Positions 1 through 8,819 are shown, counted from the stretch's first letter. The stretch: 40,337 nucleotides of DNA from Acidobacteriota bacterium (GCA_003388555.1 QQVD01000055.1:1-40337), one strand, 5' to 3'. Made by a program: numbers and translations. Notes: generated by a model not told the origin, from the letters alone.

Positions 1-23
1 GCGATTCTGGAGTTCGTGGTCAC
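1..23 (-). CDS. 5' tip of a leftward gene running off the window (partial)
   Basis: A GTG codon on the minus strand (bases 23-21) is preceded, 8 nt upstream, by a strong Shine-Dalgarno match (GGAGGAA, complement of about 31-38). The seven complete codons read M-T-T-N-S-R-I and the frame stays open to the window edge. Nothing about function can be said from so little sequence. The call rests only on the ribosome binding site and spacing, so it may be coincidental. Confidence 0.35.
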
Positions 24-100
24 GGCGTCTTCCTCCGTCGAGTGGCGCCAGGGTCGGCGCCTTCGGAGGGGACCACGTGGAAGGCCGGAAAGGCGGCCAT

Positions 101-330
101 GGGAGGGAGGGGAGAGGGGTCAGGGGTTGGGGGTTGGGGGAGAAGGGAAGAGGGACAAGGGAAAAGGGAAAAGGGAAAAGGGAAGAGGGGAAGAGGGGAA
201 GAGGGATTAAGGGAAGCGGAGAGGGGTCAGGGGTCAGGGGTCAGGGGTTGGGGAGAAGGGAGAAGGGAGAAGGGAGGAGGGAAGCAGAGGGGAGAAGGGA
301 AGCGGAGAGGGGAGAAGGGGTCGAAGGGGG
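101..330 (+). repeat. Low-complexity purine (G/A) tract
   Basis: About 230 bases are almost entirely G and A on the plus strand. They are made of short degenerate units such as GGGAAAAGG, GGGGAAGA, GGGGTCA (repeated three times near 225-245) and GGGAGAA. Many runs of three or more G occur close together, so the strand could in principle form G-quadruplex or, as a purine/pyrimidine mirror-like tract, triplex structures. Reading frames through it give only Gly/Lys/Arg/Glu strings and are not genes. With the rest of 24-637, this interval holds no gene I can support. Confidence 0.75.
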
Positions 331-394
331 CAGAGGCCCGGGGCCAGAAGTCAGAAGGAGATCCACCAGCGGTGGAGTTGGTCTCGAATTGGGA

Positions 395-433
395 GGCACC
401 CCCACCCGGCCTCCCCCTGCAGGGGGAGGTGCC
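395..433. repeat. REP-like palindromic element, copy 1
   Basis: A perfect 20-bp palindrome lies at 410-429 (CCTCCCCCTG and its reverse complement). It is flanked by GGCACC at 395-400 and GGTGCC at 428-433, which gives a nested hairpin, with a CCCCCACCCGG arm between. A second copy in the opposite orientation lies at 17838-17873. Intergenic, dispersed and hairpin-forming is the signature of REP/BIME-type elements. It has no U-tract, so it is not a classical terminator. Confidence 0.6.
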
Positions 434-637
434 AGAGTCGGGGTTGGCCGAGTCTCTGAGCGCCGGAGAGTGGAGGGCGATAGCGGGTTCTCGGTGGGGA
501 TGCGAACAAATGGCACGGTCGCGCGTTGTTCCGGTAGCTGGTGTCGGCCACGGCCAGTACGAGCGGCGTGCTGCGCCGCGGTCGGCACCGTTCATCACCT
601 CGAACCGCGGCGGATGCCGGTATCGACGGAGGGTCTC

Positions 638-1984
638 ATGCGTCTACGAACTGCCTCGCTGCGGCACCTCGTGCCCGTTGTCGTCGTCGTCACGATCCTG
701 TTGCTGACTTCGATGCCGTCGGCGGCGCAGGTGCCTCCGCCTTCGGTCGACGCCGCGGCGCGCGCCGCGATCGTCGACGAGATCGTCTCGGCGTTGGAGG
801 AGGCCTACATCTTCCTCGAGACGGCGGAGGCGATGGGCGCCCACGTCCGTGAGCGACTCGCTGCCGGGGCCTACGACGACGCTGGCGACCTGGTGGCGTT
901 CACCGATCGGCTGACGCGTGACCTGCAGGAGGTCAGCAAGGACCTTCACCTGCGCGTCTCGTGGGACCCGAGGCGTCCGGAGGACGGGGCCGGCGGGCCG
1001 TCCGACGAGGAGCGCCGGGCGATGCAGCTCGAGCAGATGCGTAGCCAGAACTTCTGCTTCGATCGTCTCGAGCGGATGGCGGGCAACGTCGGCTACCTGA
1101 AGCTCGACTGCTTCGCGCCGGCCGAGGTCGCCGGTCCGACGGCGATCGCGGCGATGAACTTCCTCGCCAACAGCGACGCCCTGATCATCGACCTGCGAGC
1201 CAACGGCGGCGGCTCGCCGAGCATGATCCAGCTCCTCACCAGCTACCTGCTCGAGGAGCCGACGCACCTCAACAGCTTCTACGTGCGGCAGTCGGACAGC
1301 ACGCAGCAGTTCTGGACCCAGGCGTGGGTGCAGGGGCCGAAGCTGAGCGACGTCCCGGTGTGGGTGCTCACCAGTGGCCGCACCTTCTCGGCCGCCGAGG
1401 AGTTCTCGTACAACCTGCGCAACCTCGAGCGCGCCAATCTCGTCGGCGAGACCACCGGTGGCGGCGCCCACCCGGTGCAGGGATACCGCCTCGACGAGCA
1501 CCCGGTCTCGGTGTCATTGCCCTACGGGCGGGCGATCAACCCGATCAGCGGCACCAACTGGGAGGGCACCGGGGTCGAGCCGCACGTCGCGGTGCCTGCG
1601 GGCGAGGCTCTTGCCACCGCCCACCGGCAGGCGCTCGAGCGCCTGGCGGCAGAGGAGGGCGATCCGCAGCGCAGGGCGCGCCTCGAGTTCGCGGTGCAGA
1701 CCGTGGAGCTACGTCAGCGCGCGCCGGTGGCGCTGAGCCCGTCGCAGCTCGATCAGTACGTCGGCACCTTCGGGCCACGGCGTATCACGCGCGACGGCGC
1801 CGATCTCGTGTACCAGCGCGGCGAGGGCGCCAGAGTCGTCCTGGTGCCAGCGGGCGACGACGTGTTCCTGTTCGGCGCAGACGACCAGTTCCGCATCCGC
1901 TTCGAGCGCGTCGCAGGCGGCGAGGTGGCGCGCCTGGTCGGCCTCTACGCCGACGGCCGCGAGGAGGCTCACTCACGCGAGTGA
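638..1984 (+). CDS. Exported S41-family (C-terminal processing/IRBP-like) peptidase
   Basis: A 448-residue protein beginning at ATG 638, chosen because GACGGAGGG lies 5 nt upstream and a signal peptide follows at once (basic MRLRTASLRH, hydrophobic VPVVVVVTILLL, cleavage after SAA near residue 30). The frame is open further upstream only because it crosses the purine tract. The S41 fold shows as GYLKLDCF, DALIIDLRANGGG (substrate-binding/oxyanion region), then TSGRTFSAAEE with the predicted nucleophile Ser251, then VGETTGGGAHP. There is no PDZ domain, so it resembles the interphotoreceptor retinoid-binding-protein type rather than CtpA/Prc. A short C-terminal beta domain (about 355-448) follows, like the tails on many secreted hydrolases. 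Likely a periplasmic or secreted serine peptidase; substrate unknown. It converges with the BNR gene on the other strand. Confidence 0.85.
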   Translation: MRLRTASLRHLVPVVVVVTILLLTSMPSAAQVPPPSVDAAARAAIVDEIVSALEEAYIFLETAEAMGAHVRERLAAGAYDDAGDLVAFTDRLTRDLQEVSKDLHLRVSWDPRRPEDGAGGPSDEERRAMQLEQMRSQNFCFDRLERMAGNVGYLKLDCFAPAEVAGPTAIAAMNFLANSDALIIDLRANGGGSPSMIQLLTSYLLEEPTHLNSFYVRQSDSTQQFWTQAWVQGPKLSDVPVWVLTSGRTFSAAEEFSYNLRNLERANLVGETTGGGAHPVQGYRLDEHPVSVSLPYGRAINPISGTNWEGTGVEPHVAVPAGEALATAHRQALERLAAEEGDPQRRARLEFAVQTVELRQRAPVALSPSQLDQYVGTFGPRRITRDGADLVYQRGEGARVVLVPAGDDVFLFGADDQFRIRFERVAGGEVARLVGLYADGREEAHSRE

Positions 1985-2056
1985 CCCGAGCGTCGGCGGT
2001 GCGTTCACTGTCGTCGAGCCCCCGGGCCGCGGGCCTCGAATGCGTTCGCTGAGCCC

Positions 2057-4909
2057 TCACTGCAGCGAATCGCAGACGTCGAAGGCGCTGGTGTCGAGCA
2101 CGCTCTCGAACAGCCCTCCCGGATCCTTCTGCAGCGTGCGGCGCTGTCCCGTCACCGTGTCCTCGACCTCGAAGACGACGCCGACGTCGGTGAGCCCGCC
2201 GGCGAACACCCACACCCGGTCGTTGATGTCGCAGCCGTCGAGCACCTTGATCAGCAGCTCGACGTTGTCGGGCCCGAAGAACCAGAAGTAGCCGGTGTTG
2301 GAGGTGACCGGCACGCCGACCGCGGCTCCCGAGTCGGTCGCGGTCGTCCACTGGCCGGTGACGCGGAAGCGGTCGCCGAGCAGCAGCAGGTCGGTCGACT
2401 GCGGTGATACCGCCGCGATCGCGTGGCCGGGCGCCAGGGGAGCGTGGCGGCTGGACGCGGGGTCTCCGGGCGGTTCCGCGGTGGGCAGCTCGGTGGAGCA
2501 GCCGTCGAAGGCGTCGACCTCGGCGAGCGGCGGGAACGGCACGCCGCCCTCGCGCTCGAAGGTGCGCACCGTGTCTGTCCAGGTGTCGGTGACGGTGATC
2601 GTCACCGCGACGTCAGTGAGCCCGCCGCTGAAGACCCACTGGCGGTCGTTGACGCCGCAGCCGTCGAGCACCTTGACCACCAGCTCGAGATTGGTGGGGT
2701 CGAAGAACCAGAAGCTGCCGGTGTCGGCGGTCAGCGGCACCGCCTCTCCGCTGCCGCTGACGCCGAGAGGAGTGGTGAAGTCGGCCTCGACGCGGAAGCG
2801 GCCGCCCTCGAGGCACAGCGCGGTGGCGGTCGGCACGCACTCGACGACGCCCTCGTAGAGCCCTCCGTCGGTTCCCAGCAGGAGCCGGCGGGGGAACGAG
2901 GGCAGCACCGCGATCGAGCGCACCTCGAACGTAGGCTCCGGCAGGCCCTGGAGCTCGAGTCGCCGCCAGCTGTCGCCACCGTCCTCGCTGGCGTAGACGC
3001 CGGCGCCGGCGAAGCTCACGAACAGCGCCTCGGATCCAAAATCCGCGGCGAGGAAGAGCGGGATCAGCCCCTCCGGCAGGCTGCCCTCGCCGACCCGCTG
3101 CCAGGTGTCGCCGCCATCGGAGCTGCGCCACATCCCCTGCCGACGGCTGGTGGAGCTGCCGATCGTCACAAGGCGGCCGGCGGCGGTGCGGGCCAGCTCG
3201 GGGAAGGACATCTCGTCGATCACCTCGGTGAACGACGCCCCACGGTCGGTACTGCGGAAGATGCCGCCGTCGGTGAAGCCGGCCGAACCGCCGTCGCGGT
3301 AGTGCACCGCGAAGTAGACGTGGTCCGGCTCGTCGGGATGCGACAGTGCCGCCTCGGGTTGGAAGACGAGGAAGTCGCTCGGCACCTCGAAGACCCGCTG
3401 CCAGGTCGCGCCGCCGTCGTCGGTGCGCCACAGGCCCTCGTAGGGGTCGAAGAAGGAGGTGGAGCCGCCGAACTGGCCGACGACGGCGCGCTCGGCGTCC
3501 TGCGGATCGGCCGCGATGACCCGCGACAGCTGGAGCCCGGCGTCGTCGACCATGATCGACTGCCAGGTCGAGCCGCTGTCGAGGCTCTTCAACACGTCCC
3601 GCAGGCCGTTCGTCGCCCACACCACCTCGGGATCCGACGCAGACGGAGCGATCGAGAAGAAGGAGCGGTCGACCAGGCCGCCGCCGACGTCGTTCCAGGT
3701 CTCGCCGAAGTCGGCGCTGCGGTGGAGCGTCGCGTTGGACGGGTACAGCCACGTCTCGCGGTCTCCGAGCGCCACCGGTGCGTCCTGAGGCAGGGCGGCG
3801 CGCAGGCCCGCCACCCGGCGCTGCCAGGTGGCGCCGCGATCGCTGCTCCAGAAGAACCCGCGCGACGAGGCGAGCGCGATCTCGGTGCTCGATCCGGGCC
3901 GCAGGGCCAGGCGGTTGAGGAAGCCGAAGGGTTCGAAGGCGCCGGGAGCGGGGCTCGGCTCGGGCCAGGTGACGCCGCCGTCGGTGCTGCGGGCGAGACC
4001 GCGTGCCCCGTTTGGCTCGGCGAAGACCGCGAGCACCTCGTGCTGGCCGCCCGGCCCCAGTGGCGGCAGCACCAGCAGCTCCTCGACCTGAGGGAATTCC
4101 TCGAACCAGTCGAGCTCCTGCCAGCTGTCGCCGTCATCGCTGCTGGCGAAGAGCCTGCTGCCGCCGGCGGCGAGCAATACCCCGCCGGGCACCTCCGCGA
4201 GCACGTCGAAGCGGCTGCCGTTGAAGTCGAGCACACGCGTCCACGTCTGGGCGGTCTCGCTCCAACGGTAGACGCCGAGCTGCGCCGCGACGAAGAGCCG
4301 GCCGCGCATCCAGGCCAGGCGGTTGGTCCTCGGGTTGTTCGGGTCGAGGCCGCCGCTGGCGTCCTGCCACGAGGCGCCGCGGTCGAAGGAGCGGAAGACG
4401 CCGCGCGCAGTCGCTAGCCACAGCTCGGCCGGAGCCTGCGGATCGGCGAGCAGGTCGCTCGCAGCCGGGAGGATGCCCTGCGGATCGGCCAGCCCCTCGA
4501 CGATCGGGGCCCAGGTCGCTCCGCCGTCGTCGCTGCGGTAGACGCCGTAGAGACCTCCGAACCTGCCCTGGAAGGCGTAGAGTCTCTGGGGATCGGAAGG
4601 ATCGGCGGTGACGCCGGAGACCCTGGCCTGGCTCGCTGCGGCGGTGGAAAGGCCCTGGTTCGCGGGCTGCCAGGTGGCGCCGTCGTCGGTCGAGGCGAAG
4701 ACACCGGACAGGCCCGAGGCCGCGTACACGCTGTCTCCGTCCGCATCGAACGTGACGCCGTAGAGCGAGCCCCCGTCGGGCCCGATGTAGCGGAAGCGTG
4801 CGGCGTGGGCTTCACCCGAGGGGCCGACGAGCGCCGCGCTCAGCGCGAGAGCGAGGGCGCAGGGCAGGGGGCGACGGTGCGGCGTCCTGGCGACGGGGTT
4901 CGAGGTCAT
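2057..4909 (-). CDS. Exported Asp-box (BNR/sortilin-like) beta-propeller protein with tandem C-terminal domains
   Basis: 950 residues from ATG 4909, with GGAGA about 8 nt upstream and a signal peptide (basic start, ALALALSAALVG core, cleavage near AHA-A at about residue 36). About twelve Asp-box motifs of the form S-x-D-x-G-x-T-W recur through residues 60-680 (for example STDDGATW, SSDRGATW, SEDGGDSW), as in sialidase, sortilin/Vps10 and photosystem-assembly-like propellers. The C-terminal 250 residues carry two copies of a roughly 110-residue domain. Both contain GxFWFF or GYFWFF, ELxxKVLDGC, NDRxWVFxGGLTDV, and a TDTxT or EDTVTG strand; only the second ends the protein. Asp boxes are structural, so enzymatic activity cannot be inferred. 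Probably a secreted or surface binding protein. Confidence 0.8.
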   Translation of the reverse strand: MTSNPVARTPHRRPLPCALALALSAALVGPSGEAHAARFRYIGPDGGSLYGVTFDADGDSVYAASGLSGVFASTDDGATWQPANQGLSTAAASQARVSGVTADPSDPQRLYAFQGRFGGLYGVYRSDDGGATWAPIVEGLADPQGILPAASDLLADPQAPAELWLATARGVFRSFDRGASWQDASGGLDPNNPRTNRLAWMRGRLFVAAQLGVYRWSETAQTWTRVLDFNGSRFDVLAEVPGGVLLAAGGSRLFASSDDGDSWQELDWFEEFPQVEELLVLPPLGPGGQHEVLAVFAEPNGARGLARSTDGGVTWPEPSPAPGAFEPFGFLNRLALRPGSSTEIALASSRGFFWSSDRGATWQRRVAGLRAALPQDAPVALGDRETWLYPSNATLHRSADFGETWNDVGGGLVDRSFFSIAPSASDPEVVWATNGLRDVLKSLDSGSTWQSIMVDDAGLQLSRVIAADPQDAERAVVGQFGGSTSFFDPYEGLWRTDDGGATWQRVFEVPSDFLVFQPEAALSHPDEPDHVYFAVHYRDGGSAGFTDGGIFRSTDRGASFTEVIDEMSFPELARTAAGRLVTIGSSTSRRQGMWRSSDGGDTWQRVGEGSLPEGLIPLFLAADFGSEALFVSFAGAGVYASEDGGDSWRRLELQGLPEPTFEVRSIAVLPSFPRRLLLGTDGGLYEGVVECVPTATALCLEGGRFRVEADFTTPLGVSGSGEAVPLTADTGSFWFFDPTNLELVVKVLDGCGVNDRQWVFSGGLTDVAVTITVTDTWTDTVRTFEREGGVPFPPLAEVDAFDGCSTELPTAEPPGDPASSRHAPLAPGHAIAAVSPQSTDLLLLGDRFRVTGQWTTATDSGAAVGVPVTSNTGYFWFFGPDNVELLIKVLDGCDINDRVWVFAGGLTDVGVVFEVEDTVTGQRRTLQKDPGGLFESVLDTSAFDVCDSLQ

Positions 4910-5041
4910 GGCGACGTCTCCGGAAGAGGCGCCACGTACCGGGCGTGATGCACGCCGTGGGGCGTGGACGATCGCCCCGACCGGGCCGATGCGACCACTG
5001 GGTCGGTGGGAATCCGGCGGGGCTGAGGGATTGGCCGGAGC

Positions 5042-5428
5042 CTAGCAGCCCGTGGTGAAACCCTCGCGGGCTGAGTTGGAGCGCCGTTGGTCTCGGATGT
5101 CGTGGCGTCTCGAGCGACTGCGATGCGGTGCCATCGTGGAGCGAGAGCAACACGCCAGACGGGCCAACGCCGCCCAACCGCCTGCGGCGCAGGGGTTTGC
5201 GGCCCCTGGCTTCGTTGCGCCGACTCCACGATCGGTGCCATCGTGGAGCGAGAGCAACACGTCAGACGGGCCAACGCCGCCCAACCGCCTGCGGCGCAGG
5301 GGTTTGCGGCCCCTGGCTTCGTTGCGCCGACTCCACGATGTCCCAGCATCGCCTTCGTCGGCGACGCCTGGCCAGGGGCCGCAGATCCCTGCGCTCAGCT
5401 CCACGGGGGTTTCGCCACGGGCTGCTAG
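5042..5428. repeat. Composite intergenic repeat element with imperfect terminal inverted repeats
   Basis: The ends form an imperfect inverted repeat of about 34 bp. The left end (5042-5075) starts CTAGCAGCCCGTGG and continues TGAAACCC. The right end (5394-5428) is, on the complement, CTAGCAGCCCGTGG then CGAAACCC. Inside are two 107-bp direct copies (5127-5339) and, at 5371-5399, a partial inverted third copy of their core (GCCAGGGGCCGCA...CCCTGCGC). No transposase is encoded. It fills the space between the BNR gene and the first beta-helix gene, and open frames across it are artefacts of the repeat. It looks like a MITE- or BIME-type intergenic element. Confidence 0.65.
5127..5339. repeat. 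Two tandem 107-bp direct repeats
   Basis: Copy one is 5127-5233 and copy two 5234-5339. They are nearly identical; one visible difference is CACGCCAGAC versus CACGTCAGAC. Each unit is bounded by CATCGTGGAG at its left and the inverted CTCCACGAT at its right, so each can fold as a long hairpin. Each also holds an internal GCCTGCGGCGCAGGGG / GCGGCCCCTGG core with self-complementary arms. Confidence 0.8.
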
Positions 5429-5528
5429 CAGCGCGGCCGGGCCAGGGGCTCTGTACGCAGTTCGGTGCCTTGACTAGAGTCCGCCCGTCCAGGGTGCGGC
5501 TCGGTGGCCAGATCTGCGGAGGTGGATC

Positions 5529-7057
5529 ATGGGGATCGGGTGGAATCGACTCAGGCTCGCTCGCCTCGGAGCGCTGGGAGCCCTGGTGCTCACCGGGTCG
5601 TCCAGCGCTCTGGCAGCCGATCTGACGATCGTCGTGACGTCGATCGCGGACGAGGCTTCCGACGTGAACGATCTCTGCACATTGCGCGAGGCGCTCTCGA
5701 CGGTCAACAGCCTCGTCCAGGTGGACAGCTGCGGCCCCGGCGCCGCGGGATCGCCGCTGCCGGTGGGTCCGCTCGACGGGCTGACGATCCAGATCCCCGC
5801 CGGGACCTACGTGCTCGGCGTGCCGGGCACGAGCGAGGACTTGAACGCCTCGGGCGACCTCGACGTGCGCCGGACCGTCACGATCTCGGGCGCAGGCATC
5901 GACCAGACGGTGATCGACGGGGCGCAGAACGACCGGGTGCTCGAGGTGCACTCCGTCACCTCGCTGCTAGGCCGGCCCGTGGTGTTGCGCGGCCTGACGT
6001 TGCGCAGTGGGCGCCCGCCCATCGAGCAGAACGGCGGTTGCCTCCGCAGCAAGAGCAGCCTGCTACTGCTCGAGAGGACGAGGATCGCCGAGTGCGACAC
6101 GCCCGAACCTGTGTTCGGCGGTTTCGGCGGCCTCGGTGGCGGTATCTCGATCGAGGGCGGTGCGGTGACGATCCGCCGTAGCGAGATCGTCGACAACACC
6201 GCCTTCCAGGGCAGCGGCGGCGGCATCTTGGTGGCGGAGTCCGCCGCGGTCGACATCGTCGACTCGACGATCGCCCGCAACAGGGCGCTGATCCAGAACG
6301 GCTTCGTGTCGGGAGGAGGCCTCAGCAACTTCGACGGCACCGTCAACATCCTCGGCTCCGCCGTGATCGACAACGAGGTCACCGGTTCGGGAGGGGGTCT
6401 CGCCAACGGCGGCATCTTGGCGCGGACGATGAACGTGATGAACAGCACCATCGCGCGCAACAGCGCCACCGGCGGTGGCGGCGGCATCAACAACACCCGC
6501 GATCTCTCGCTGACCAACGTGACGATCACCGAGAACGTCGCCGACTCGAACGGAGACGACGACGGAGACGGCGGTGGCCTCCGGGTGTCGGCGAGCGGGT
6601 TCGCCAGCGCCGTCCTCAAGGCCAACGTGATCGCCTGGAACCAGGACGATTCACCCGTCGGTTCGACCTCGATCCGACCCGATGTCTCGGGCACGGTGAA
6701 CTCGGCGGGTTTCAACATCGTGCTCGATGGCGAGGGCCTGAGCGGCATCGTCGACGGCGTGCTGAGTGACCGCGTCGGCGTCGATCCGCTGCTCGACCTG
6801 CCGACCGGCTCGCCCGAGCACTACCCATTGCTCCCCGGCAGCGTCGCCATCGACCAGATTCCCCGCCCCGTCTGCGTCGCGGTCAGCACCGGCGCCAACA
6901 CGCTGTGGAGGCCGGTACCGGCGTCCAGACCGATCAGCGCGGAGTCGGCCGCGGCACCTTCTGCGAGATCGGCGCCTTCGAGGATCGCACGCCCGAAATC
7001 CTCGTCGACGGCTGGGAGTCGGGCGACAACTCGGCCTGGTCACAGACCGTCCCCTGA
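5529..7057 (+). CDS. Exported CSLREA-domain right-handed beta-helix protein, frameshifted near its 3' end
   Basis: Start ATG 5529 has GGAGGTG 7 nt upstream and a signal peptide ending near ALA-AD (about residue 28). Residues 29-60 carry the CSLREA-type motif (VNDLCTLREAL). Then come parallel beta-helix coils rich in GGG and Asn: TVTISGAGID, VVLRGLTLRSG, GGGISIEGG, DSTIARN, NVTITENVADS. Compared with its downstream paralogue, one base is missing after 6910 (TGGAG-GCC here, TGGAGC-GCC there). Uncorrected, the frame drifts into Arg/Pro/Ser-rich sequence and stops at 7238. With the base restored it continues WSAGTGVQ, RGTFCEIGAFEDRTPEI and ends ILVDGWESGD-NSAWSQTVP at 7057, matching the paralogue. 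So this is either a recent inactivating or tail-removing mutation or a sequencing error. Function: surface or secreted beta-helix protein, ligand unknown. Confidence 0.8.
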
Positions 7058-7289
7058 CTCTCCGGCCTGGCTGCTGCAGTCCCGACCCTGCTCCGTCCAA
7101 GCCGACAAGCGGCCCTGGCCCCCGGGAGCGTCTGACCGGGTCGAGCGGCTCCGTGCGTGCTGCGCTCCCGTAGCGGCGTGGGCCGGGTGCGTTGCGCGTG
7201 ACGGCTGGAGGCCCCCTGCCGCGTCTGTCGGGAGTTAGGGGCAGCGTGGCTTGCGCCGCCGCGGTTTCCGAACAGCTCGGAGGTCAGGG

Positions 7290-8819
7290 ATGGGAACGGT
7301 CGATCGAAGGGCGCTGGGCTTCGACAGACGGGGCCTCTTGCCCTGGTTGGTGGCGGGACTCCTGGCGGCGGGCGCCGCTGATGCCGCCGACCTGACGATC
7401 GCCGTCACCTGGACCGGCGACGTGGGCATGTTCGGCGACGGGCTCTGCTCCCTGCGCGAGGCGATCGAGTCGGCGAACGACCTGGTGCAGGAGGACTCGT
7501 GCGGTCCGGGCGAGCACGGCGATCCGCTGCCCGTCGTCGGAGACGACCGGATCACGATCGACGTCCCGGCCGGGATCTACGAGCTCGAGCTGGCGGGAGC
7601 CGACGAGGACCTCAACGTCACCGGGGATCTCGACCTGCACCGCATCGTCACGCTCCAGGGGGCCGGTCTCGGCGTCACGGTGATCGACGGGATGCAGCTC
7701 GACCGCGTGCTCGAGCTGCACGGTCTCTTCTCGTTCTCCGATCGGGCTGTGATTCGCGACCTCTCTCTGCGCGGTGGGCGCCCGCCCGCTGAGCAGGACG
7801 GGGGTTGCCTGCGCAGCCTGAACAGTCAGCTCCTGCTCGACCGGGTCGAGGTCGCGGAGTGCGAGACGCCCGATCCGGGCGTCGGCGGCCTGTTCGGGGG
7901 CAGTGGTGGCGGGCTCGCGATCGAAGGCGGTGCGGTCGAGATCCGTCGTTCCGAGATCGTCGACAACACCACGTTCAAAGCCAGCGGTGGTGGTATCTGG
8001 GTCGTCGATGCGACGGTGGACGTCGTCCGGACGACGATCGCGCGCAACCTCGCGACGATCCCGAACGGCACCGTCTCCGGGGGCGGGCTGGCGAACCTGA
8101 GCGGCACCGTGAACGTGCACGCCAGCGCCGTGCTCGACAACGAGGTGACCGGGCAGGGTGGCGGCCTGTTCAACTTCACGTTCGGCGAGAAGACCCTGAA
8201 CGTGATGAACACCACGGTCGCGCGCAATCGGGCGACCGGCAGCGGCGGCGGCATCCGCTCGTACGGCGACCTGTCGCTCACCCACGTGACGATCACCGAG
8301 AACGTCGCCGATTCCGACGGGGAGGGCAACGGTCAGGGTGGCGGCGTGAGGCTCGGTGGTCAGTCCAACACCGTAATCAAGGGTTCGATCGTGGCCTGGA
8401 ACGAGGACCACTCACCGCCGCCGTCGACGACGATCTTCCCCGACATCTCGGGCACGGTGACCTCGGCCGGCTTCAACATCGTGCTCGACGGGGCGGGTCT
8501 CGTCGGCATCGTCGACGGAGTGCTCGGCGACAGCGTCGGCGTCGATCCGCTGCTCGATCTGCCCACCGGCACGCCGGAGTACTTTCCCCTCTTGCCGGCG
8601 AGCACGGCCATCGATCAGATCCCGAGGCTGGCCTGCGTCGCCGTGAGCTATGGCGCCAATACGTTGTGGAGCGCCGGCACCGGGGTCCAGCTGGACCAGC
8701 GCGGCGTCGGTCGCGGCACCCTGTGCGAGATCGGAGCGTTCGAGGATCGCACGCCGGAGATCTTCGAGGACGACTGGGAGGCCGGCGATCTGTCTGCCTG
8801 GTCCCTGGCCGTTCCCTGA
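7290..8819 (+). CDS. Exported CSLREA-domain right-handed beta-helix protein (intact paralogue)
   Basis: 509 residues from ATG 7290, which has GGAGGT 6 nt upstream; the frame is open back to a TTG at 7251, but that start has no RBS and would add a basic extension before the signal peptide. Signal peptide: WLVAGLLAAGAADA with cleavage before ADLTIAVTW. CSLREA motif at residues 48-55 (GLCSLREAI). The beta-helix coils closely parallel the upstream gene: VIDGMQLDRVLEL, GGGLAIEGGAVEIRRSEIVDN, TTIARN, HVTITENVADSDG, SGTVTSAGFNIVLDG. It ends IFEDDWEAGD-LSAWSLAVP, one of four proteins here with this tail. The two genes are clearly a tandem duplication with about 230 bp between them. Family members are commonly large cell-surface proteins; no catalytic residues can be assigned. 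Confidence 0.85.
   Translation: MGTVDRRALGFDRRGLLPWLVAGLLAAGAADAADLTIAVTWTGDVGMFGDGLCSLREAIESANDLVQEDSCGPGEHGDPLPVVGDDRITIDVPAGIYELELAGADEDLNVTGDLDLHRIVTLQGAGLGVTVIDGMQLDRVLELHGLFSFSDRAVIRDLSLRGGRPPAEQDGGCLRSLNSQLLLDRVEVAECETPDPGVGGLFGGSGGGLAIEGGAVEIRRSEIVDNTTFKASGGGIWVVDATVDVVRTTIARNLATIPNGTVSGGGLANLSGTVNVHASAVLDNEVTGQGGGLFNFTFGEKTLNVMNTTVARNRATGSGGGIRSYGDLSLTHVTITENVADSDGEGNGQGGGVRLGGQSNTVIKGSIVAWNEDHSPPPSTTIFPDISGTVTSAGFNIVLDGAGLVGIVDGVLGDSVGVDPLLDLPTGTPEYFPLLPASTAIDQIPRLACVAVSYGANTLWSAGTGVQLDQRGVGRGTLCEIGAFEDRTPEIFEDDWEAGDLSAWSLAVP

Noticed and set aside
77-637. Open frame extending the S41 peptidase upstream by 187 codons
   Set aside because: It translates the purine tract into Gly/Arg/Glu/Lys strings and would bury the signal peptide; ATG 638 has a proper RBS.
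2423-4417. 664-codon open frame opposite the BNR gene
   Set aside because: Mirror of GC-rich codon usage on the other strand; Ala/Gly/Arg/Val-rich with no motif, whereas the BNR frame has signal peptide, Asp boxes and duplicated domains.
5127-5339. CRISPR array
   Set aside because: Only two long adjacent units without spacers and no cas genes.
5052-5625. Several short frames repeating a PTPPNRLRRRGLRPLASLRRLHD-like peptide
   Set aside because: They are translations of the 107-bp DNA repeats in different frames; no conserved frame or RBS.
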